From: Apodemus sylvaticus
Taxonomy: Eukaryota > Chordata > Mammalia > Rodentia > Muridae
Length of the DNA: 64,000 nucleotides
Assembly: GCF_947179515.1 (NCBI RefSeq)
Contig: NC_067495.1
Span: 136,340,655-136,404,654 of the forward strand
Reading direction: 5' to 3'
This document shows positions 56,757 to 64,000 of the stretch, one piece after another. A model generated the notes under the pieces. It was not told the origin of the DNA and did not search any database. It was given only the letters and a program-made list of their open reading frames with translations. Each line of letters starts with the position of its first letter. Within the stretch, counting starts at the first letter, position 1. The translations under genes and the position numbers were made by a program.

Positions 56757-59700
56757 TTAATATCCACTTATTAGTGAGTGTATACCATGATTCACCTTTT
56801 GAGTCTGGGTTACCTCACTTAGTATGATGTTCTCTAGCTCCATCCATTTGCCTAAGAATTTCATGAATTCATTGTTTCTAATGGCTGAATAGTACTCCAT
56901 TGTGTAAATGTACCACATTTTTTGCATCCACTCTTCTGTTGAGGGATACCTGGGTTCTTTCCAGCATCTGGCAATTACAAATAGGGCTGCTATGAACATA
57001 GTAGAGCATGTATCCTTATTACATGGTGGGGAATCCTCTGGGTATATGCCCAGGAGTGGTATAGCAGGATCTTCTGGAAGTGAGGTGCCCAGTTTTCGGA
57101 GGAACCGCCAGACTGATTTGCAGAGTGGTTGTACCAATTTGCAACCCCACCAGCAGTGGAGGAGTGTTCCTATTTCTCCACAGCCTCTCGAACACCTGCT
57201 GTCTCCTGAATTTTTAATCTTAGCCATTCTGACTGGTGTAAGATGAAATCTTAGGGTTGTTTTGATTTGCATTTCCCTTATGATTAATGAAGTTGAGCAT
57301 TTTTTAAGATGCTTCTCCGCCATCTGAATTTCTTCAGGTGAGAATTCCTTGTTTAACTCTGTACCCCATTTTTTAATAGGGTTGTTCGGTTTTCTGGAGT
57401 CTAACTTCTTGAGTTCTTTATATATATTGGATATTAGCCCTCTATCTGATGTAGGATTGGTGAAGATCTTTTCCCAATTTGTTGGTTGCCGATTTGTCCT
57501 CTCGATGGTGTCCTTTGCCTTACAGAAACTTTATGAGGTCCCATTTGTCAATTCTTGCTCTTAGAGCATACGCTATTGGTGTTCTGTTCAGAAACTTTCT
57601 CCCTGTACCGAAGTCCTCAAGGGTCTTCCCCAGTTTCTTTTCTATTAGCTTCAGAGTGTCTGGCTTTATGTGGAGGTCCTTGATCCATTTGGATTTGAGC
57701 TTAGTACAAGGAGACAAGGATGGATCAATTCGCATTCTTCTGCATGCTGACCTCCAGTTGAACCAGCACCATTTGTTGAAAAGGTGATCTTTTTTCCATT
57801 GGATGTTTTCAGCCTCTTTGTTGAGGATCAAGTGGCCATAGGTGTGTGGGTTCATTTCTGGATCTTCAATCCTGTTCCATTGATCCTCCTGCCTGTCACT
57901 GTACCAATACCATGCAGTTTTTAACACTATTGCTCTGTAGTATTGCTTGAGGTCAGGGATACTGATTCCCCCAGATTTTCTTTTGTTGCTGAGAATAGTT
58001 TTAGCTATCCTGGGTTTTTTGTTGTTCCAGATGAATTTGATAATTGCTCTTTCTAAGTCTGTGAAGAATTGAGTTGGGATTTTGATGGGTATTGCATTGA
58101 ATCTGTATATTGCTTTTGGCAAAATGGCCATTTTAACTATATTGATTCTACCGATCCATGAGCATGGGAGGTTTTCCCATTTTTTGAGGTCTTCTTCCAT
58201 TTCCTTCTTCAGAGTCTTGAAGTTCTTGTCATACAGATCTTTCACATGTTTGGTAAGAGTCACCCCAAGATACTTTATACTGTTTGTGGCTATTGTGAAG
58301 GGGGTCATTTCCCTAATTTCTTTCTCAGCCTGCTTATCCTTTGAGTATAGGAAGGCCACTGATTTGCTTGAGCTGATTTTATAACCTGCCACTTTGCTGA
58401 AGTTGTTTATCAGCTGTAGGAGCTCTCTAGTGGAGTTTTTTGGGTCACTTAGGTAGACAATCCTGTCGTCTGCAAATAATGATAGTTTGACTTCTTCCTT
58501 TCCAATTTGTATCCCTTTGACCTCCTTATGTTGTCAAATTGCCCGAGCTAGTACCTCAAGTACAATATTGAAAAGATAAGGAGAAAGGGGGCAGCCTTGT
58601 CTGGTCCCTGATTTCAGTGGGATTGCTTCAAGTTTCTCTCCATTTAGTTTGATGCTGGCTACCGGTTTGCTGTATATTGCTTTTACTATGTTTAGGTATG
58701 GGCCTTGAATTCCTGTTCTCTCCAAGACTTTAAGCATGAAAGGATACTGAATTTTGTCAAATGCTTTTTCAGCATCCAATGAAATGACCATGAGGTTTTG
58801 TTCTTTGAGTTTGTTTATGTAGTGGATTGCATTGATGGATTTCCGTATATTGAACCAACCCTGCATTCCCAGGATAAAGCCTACTTGATCATGGTGGATG
58901 ATCATTTTGATGTGTTCTTGGATTCGGTTGGCAAGAATTTTATTGAGTATTTTTGCATCGATGTTCATAAGGGAAATTGGTCTGAAGTTCTCTTTCTTTG
59001 TTGGATCTTTGTGTGGCTTTGGTATCAGCGTAATTGTGGCTTCGTAGAAGGAATTGGGTAGTGTTCCTTCTGTTTCTATTTTGTCGAATAGTTTGAGGAG
59101 TATTGGTGTTAACTCTTCTTTGAAGGTCTGATAGAATTCTGCACTGAAACCATCTGGTCCTGTGCTTTTTTTGGTGGGAAGACTTTCTATGACTCCTTCT
59201 ATTTCTTTAGACATTATGGGACTGTTTAGATGGTCTATTTGGTCCTGATTTAATTTTGGTATTTGGTATCTGTCAAGGAAATTGTCCATTTCCTCCAGAT
59301 TCTCCAGTTGTGTTGAGTACAGGCTCTTGTAGTAGGATCTGATGATTTTTTGGATTTCCTCAGTTTCCGTTGTTATATCTCCTTTTTCATTTCTAAGTTT
59401 GTTAATTTGGATACTTTCTCTGTGCCCTTTGGTCAGTCTGGCTAACGGTTTATCTATCTTGTTGATTTTCTCAAAGAACCAGCTCCTGGTTTTGTTGATT
59501 TTTTGTATGGTTCTCTTTGTTTCTACTTGATTGATTTCGGCCCTGAGTTTGATGATTTCCTGCCTTCTGCTCCTCCTGGGTGAAATAGCTTCTTTTTGTT
59601 CCAGGGCTTTCAGGTGTGTCATTAAGCTGGTAATGTATGCTCTCTCCATTTTCTTTTTGGAGGCACTCAGGGCTATGAGTTTTCCTCTTAGCACTGCTTT

Positions 59701-60572
59701 CATTGTGTCCCATAGATTTGGGTATGTTGTGTTTTCATTTTCATTTTGTTCTAAAAAGTCTTTAATTTCTTTCTTTATTTCTTCCTTGACCAAGGTATCA
59801 TTGAGTAGAGTATTGCTCAGTTTCCACGTGTATGTGGGTTTTCTGTTGTTTCTGTTGCTATTGAAGACCACTTTTACTCCATAGTGATCAGATAGGAGGC
59901 ATGGAATTAGTTCGATCTTCTTATATTTGTTGAGGTCTGTCTTGTGACCAATTATATAGTCGATTTTGGAGAAGGTACCATGAGGTGCTGAGAAAAAGGT
60001 ATATTCTTTTGTTTTAGGATAGAATGTTCTATATTTATTTGTTAAATCTAATTGGTCCAAAGCTTCAATTAGTTTCATTGTGTCCCTGTTTAGTTTCTGT
60101 TTTCCTGATCGGTCCATTGAGGAAAGTGCAGTGTTGAAGTCACCCACAATTATTGTGTCAGGTGCAATGTGTGCTTTGAGTTTTAATAAAGTGTCTTTTA
60201 CGAAAGAAGGTGCCCTTGCATTTGGAGCATAGATGTTCAGGATTGAGAGTTCTTCTTGTTGTATTTTTCCTTTGACCAGCAAGAAGTGTCCCTCAGAGTC
60301 TCTTTTGATGACTTTGGGTTGAAAGTCAATTTTATCTGATATTAAAATGGCTACTCCAGCTTGTTTCCTGAGACCATTTGCTTGTAAAATTGTCTTCCAG
60401 CCTTTTACTCTAAGGTAATGTTTGTCTTTGACCCTGAGGTGTGTTTCTGTAAGCAGCAAAATGTAGGGTCCTGTTTACGTATCCATTCAGTTAGTCTGTG
60501 TCTTTTTATTGGGGCATTAAGTCCATTGATGTTAAGAGATATTAAGGAATAGTGATTGTTACTTCCTATCAT
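56757..60572 (-). pseudogene. L1 ORF2p (endonuclease-reverse transcriptase) pseudogene
   Basis: ORF2p nicks target DNA and reverse transcribes L1 RNA there. The ATG at 60572-60570 opens MIGSNNHYSLISLNINGLN. An APE-type endonuclease follows (VGDFNT, SDHYGV visible), then the reverse transcriptase (FRPISLMNID, FADD at 58465-58476), and a C-terminal Cys-rich segment (LLHCWWGC). It ends LISGY at 56757. Length with lesions allowed for is about 1275 codons, normal. Lesions: a one-base loss near 60447 (frame shift at about codon 42); a TGA at 58534-58536, about 20 codons before FADD; an 8-base loss at about 57532 (present in the copies at 12150 and 23288), which shifts the frame again. Confidence 0.93.
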
Positions 60573-60631
60573 TTTTGACGTTATTTTTTAAATTTGATTG
60601 CTTAACTTCTTTTGGGTTTGATGAAAGGTTA

Positions 60632-61837
60632 CTATCTTGCTTTTTCCAGGGTGAAGTTTCCCTCCTTGTATTGGTGTTGTCCTCCTATTATCGTTTTTAG
60701 GGCTGGGTTTGTGGATAGATATTGGGTAAACTTGGTTTTGTCATGAAATATCTTAGTTTCTCCATCTACGGTGATTGAGAGTTTTGCTGGATATAGTAGT
60801 TTTGGTTGGCATTTGTGTTCTCTTAGAGTCTGCATGAGATCTGCCCAGGACCTTCTAGCCTTCATAGTCTCAGGTGAAAAGTCTGCTGTGATTCTGATAG
60901 GTCTTCCTTTTTATGTTACTTGGCCTTTTTCTCTTACTGCCTTTAATATTCTTTCTTTGTTTAGAACATTTGGTGTTTTGATTATTATGTGACGGGAAGT
61001 ATTTCTGTTCTGCTCCAGTCTGTTTGGAGTTCTGTAGGTTTCTTGAATATTCATGGGCATCTCTCTCTTTAGGTTAGGGAAGTTTTCTTCCATAATTTTA
61101 TTGAAGATATTTGCTGGCCCTTTAAGTTGTAAATCTTCACTCTCATCTATGCCTATAATCCTTAGGTTTGGTCTTCTCATTGTGTCCTGGATTTCCTGGA
61201 TATTTTGGGTTATAAGCTTTTTGCATTTTGCATTTTCTTTAACTGTTGAGTCCATGGTTTCCATGGAATCTTCAGCATCTGAGATTCTTTCTTCTATCTC
61301 TTGTATTCTGTTGTTGATATTTGCATCTCTGTCCCCTGATTTCTTCCCAAGGCTTTCTATCTCCAAAGTTGTCTCCCTTTGAGTTTTCTTAGTTGTTTCT
61401 ACTTCTGATTTTAGATCCTAGATGGTTTTGCTTAGCTCCTTCACTTGCTTGTTTGTGCTTTCCTGTAATTCTTTAAGAGATTTTTGTGTTTCCTGTTTCA
61501 TGACCTCAGCCTGTTGACCAAAGTTCTCCTGTATTTCTTTAAGTTTTTTTTGTGTTTCCTCATTGTTGGCTTTTGTATTCTCCTGGATTTCTTTCAATGA
61601 TTTTTGTGTTTCCCTTGCAAGGGCTTCTAACTTTTGATCCATTTTCTCCTGACTTTCTTTAAGTATGTCCTTCATGTGTTCCTGTATCAGCATCATGACC
61701 AGTGATTTTAAATCCAAATCTTGTTTTACTGGTGTGTTGGGGTATCCAGGACATGCTGGTAGAGGAGAATTGGGTTCAGATGTGGCCATATTGCCTTGAT
61801 TTCTGTTAGTGACGTTCCTGCGTTCGCCTTTTGCCAT
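60632..61837 (-). pseudogene. L1 ORF1p (RNA-binding chaperone) pseudogene
   Basis: ORF1p is the trimeric RNA-binding partner of ORF2p in the L1 ribonucleoprotein. The ATG at 61837-61835 opens MAKGERRNVTNRNQ. A long coiled coil (about residues 40-215) holds repeated ETQKSLKEIQEN-type units; the RRM begins near residue 220 (RRPNLRIIGIDE); the C-terminal domain ends FTLEKAR at 60632. It spans 402 codons including the stop, longer than the roughly 350-370 expected for rat ORF1p, because of the extra coiled-coil repeats. One frame runs throughout but is broken by TAG at 61418-61420 (codon 140) and TAA at 60911-60913 (codon 309). Confidence 0.93.
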
Positions 61838-63033
61838 CTAGTTCTCACTGGTGTTACTTGGTCTTGTCAGTGCTGGACTCACCAGTGCAAGCTGCCCCTT
61901 CCCAGTTGGCCTCTGGTGCACAGCTTACCCCCTGCACTGCCTGTAGACAGGGTGCTGCTGTCCAGGCTGTTCAAATCCCGAAGCAGGCACCCGAAGGCTC
62001 CTGCTGGGGCCCGCTGGATTCACTGGAGCACACCGACTTCTCCCAGCTGGCCACCCGGAAGCCCCGCTAGCCTCTTGCAGGACCTGGAGATGTGGTGCTG
62101 CTGCCCAGGCTGATCTGGATCCGGAAGCGGAGAGAGTTGAGCTGAGGGCTTCTGCCTGAGGCCTTGCCCCAGATTGTGTCTGTGGAGCAGATGGAGCCTG
62201 TGTGCACTCCCAGGGAGTGCCGACAGTGTATGCTGCTGGGACCTCCCCTGTGTTCCAATCACTCTGCTGGGCAGCCGATCCCCCAACCGGGCTGGCGCAC
62301 ACAAGGTTAGCCTGGCTGCCCAGGCCCTGAGTCCAGGCAAAAGCCTGGGAGGCCAAGGTCCGAGCCAAGTTCCCCTAGGGCTATGACTGTTAATTGGGTC
62401 TGCCAGGTGACCAGGATGGTGGGCATGTGCGCCCACGCTCCCCGAAAGTGCTGGGAGAGTCTGCTGTGCTAACAACCTCCTGGGCAGGTTGACTCACAGA
62501 TGGCCCACCAAGCCACCCAGATCTTCGGGTCAGTCCTGTGCCTTTTGGGGGCTAGACCCCTGCTTTGTTAGCCTCAGGCTCTGCCCGTTATGGCTCTGTG
62601 CGCCAGAGCTCTCTGTTGTCCTGCAGGCAAAATGGCGGTGCGCGTGCAGGCCCGGGCAAAAAACCTCCTGGCTGGGTTGGCGCCCCGATGCCCCCCCCCC
62701 CCCGAACAGCCCAGGGCCTGGGTGCAGGCCAACGCCCGTCGGGCTCAGACCCCCGTGGTGTTGGCCTCAGAATATGTTTGTGTACCTCAGACTGTTTGAT
62801 GTCACTGGAGTTTGAAATCAAGATGGAGAGGCCGAGTTCTGAAGTGGCTTCAGTGCAGCGAAAGGTGCTGCAAAACCGCAGCTGTTTGCAGCCTGGTGGG
62901 TCAGCGAAGGTCAGTGGTCGTGGGCGCAGGGCCTAACTGGACCCTGTGTTGTCTTGGTTCCACTGCTGATGGCCCTTCAGCTGGACCAGCCACTGCTGTA
63001 CTGCCGCCGCCGCCTCCGCTGCTGCTCTCTGTC
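61838..63033 (-). promoter_or_regulatory. L1 5' UTR with internal promoter region
   Basis: About 1.2 kb between the ORF1 start and the TSD. It is G+C- and CpG-richer than everything else in the window, including a run of 13 Cs at 62691-62703 and 'ccgccgccgcctccgct' near the 5' boundary (63003-63020). In L1 the 5' UTR carries the RNA polymerase II promoter; activity here is inferred from position only. No tandem monomers of the mouse type are apparent. Open frames of 60-150 codons on both strands reflect G+C content. Confidence 0.8.
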
Positions 63034-63129
63034 CGGATTTGACTGTTATCCTAAAGATGACCTCTCCCAGTAAGCTTCAGCTATCAGCCTCATATAGTTC
63101 AGAGTTATCCAAGGTAATCTCAATTTAGG

Positions 63130-63360
63130 GAACACCTCAATCACAATGGCCCATGGGAAGGTCTAAGGAATGTTTCATGATTACTAATTGATGTAGGAAG
63201 ACCCATCTCACTGTGGCTGATACTATCTGTAGGCTGGAGAGTCTAAGTGGTTGAATTTGTGCCTCAACACTCTTAATGGTGAACTGTGAAATGCTACAGC
63301 ATTTCCTCTCCAAGTTGCTTTTGTCTGTGCTGCTTGTCATAGCAACAGAAAGCAAAACAG
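63130..63360 (+). repeat. Murid medium-length repeat (third family), old copy
   Basis: 'actaattgatgtaggaagac', 'catctcactgtggctgatac' and 'ttgtcatagcaacagaaag' align in order with the copy at 55884-56256, but with more divergence and missing blocks. Confidence 0.5.
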
Positions 63361-63573
63361 AACAGAAATTGAATCAAGAGGGAGGTTGTTACTTTGGTGG
63401 ACCTGATCCTGTTGTTTGGGGGATGATTTGGAAATTTCAGCTGGAAAAGATGACAAGTACTTGGAGCGTATTGGGCCTCTCTATTGGAACTTGGGATATA
63501 AGAATGCCATGAGAAATGCATACAGTGGAAGTCTGGTGTGCATGATGTTTCCTAAAGAAACTAAAATTTTATC

Positions 63574-63611
<38 letters not shown>

Positions 63612-64000
63612 GGATCAAGAGTGTGTGGAAATGAAAAATTTGCTTCAGTGGAACAATGGATAATGGACAGCAGGGGCTGAAAAATTAGCCATGATAAATG
63701 AGAGATCAGCATCATTGCTGTTAAATCTGTGAAAGGGAGCGAGTATCCTCACAATCAACACAGAAAAGCTGTCCTTAGTCTAAGGGGGCTGAAGCTGTAT
63801 CTCCAGCTGGCAAGTTAACTGAGGAAGTTGTCAAAATCCTTCAATATAGTACTGGTTTTGGTGGTAAGTAAGCTCCAAGAATGGATAGTGGGTAAGGCCT
63901 GGCTCTGTATGCTAATATAGTAGTTCCTGAAGTGACTCTAGTAGGGGGCATTAGTTAAGGTCCAGCCTCAGTTGCAGTGGAGACTGCAGCATATTTGAGA
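63361..64000. other. Unassigned sequence with (GT)n
   Basis: (GT)n at about 63576-63604. The surrounding sequence has a moderately G+C-rich, repeat-like texture ('ttgggcctctctattggaac') but I could not assign a family. It runs off the window end. Confidence 0.45.

Larger units (their letters stand above)
56426..63045 (-). mobile_element. Full-length L1 retrotransposon with 12-bp TSD (defective)
   Basis: Complete architecture on the minus strand: 5' UTR 61838-63033, ORF1 60632-61837, 59-base spacer, ORF2 56757-60572, 3' UTR about 56523-56756, and an A-rich tail at 56442-56522. cggatttgactg is repeated at 56426-56437 and 63034-63045, giving an insertion of about 6.6 kb. The 3' UTR has the rat-like block 'ttctggttttgccgaatact'. 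Coding regions read nearly cleanly, so it is fairly young, but two lesions in ORF1 and three in ORF2 make it incapable of moving on its own. Confidence 0.95.

Noticed and set aside
58534..60459. 641-codon minus-strand open frame as an intact enzyme
   Set aside because: It begins at a TTG after the frame shift in ORF2 and stops before the FADD active site. It lacks the ORF2 start and half of the protein.
61925..62821. Several overlapping open frames in the L1 5' UTR, including antisense ones as ORF0-like candidates
   Set aside because: High G+C content reduces stop codons on both strands. ORF0 is known from primates, and I see no comparable conserved start context here.

Overview
The window looks like intergenic or intronic DNA from a murid rodent, most likely rat (Rattus) or a close relative. 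The evidence is the set of interspersed repeats. There are many B1, B2/B3-type and B4-type SINEs, Lx-type LINE-1 3' UTRs, and young LINE-1 copies whose 3' UTR matches my recollection of rat L1 rather than house-mouse L1. Older mammalian MIR and L1M remnants are also present. Species assignment rests on remembered family features, not on a database search. I saw no ID element.

I found no cellular protein-coding gene, rRNA, tRNA or CRISPR array. The long open frames all come from L1 ORF1/ORF2 or from simple repeats.

Layout. 1-11.8 kb: mostly unassigned sequence with scattered SINEs, three copies of one murid medium-length repeat, a cluster of MIRs and a 200-base N gap (7649-7848). 11.8-14.1 kb: a 5'-truncated plus-strand L1 with target-site duplications (TSDs), split by an antisense L1 fragment. 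14-21.5 kb: microsatellites, SINEs and an Lx-type 3' UTR. 21.6-24.4 kb: a MIR broken by a 5'-inverted L1, which itself holds a B1 and a younger, internally rearranged L1. 25.8-35.4 kb: L1-dense, with an old 3-kb L1, a twin-primed L1, an ORF1/5' UTR fragment hit by another L1, and a rearranged Lx 3' UTR. 35.4-56.4 kb: unassigned DNA with Lx 3' UTRs, SINEs, long microsatellites, a possible LTR and an unexplained 85-bp inverted repeat pair. 56.4-63.0 kb: a full-length minus-strand L1 (5' UTR, ORF1, ORF2, 3' UTR, poly(A)) with a 12-bp TSD and at least five disabling lesions.

No operon-like or pathway context exists here. What can be learned is the order of retrotransposon insertions and the unusual L1 junctions. 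I found no previously undescribed biological system. The best leads are the rearranged L1 structures and the inverted repeat at about 51.0/52.8 kb.
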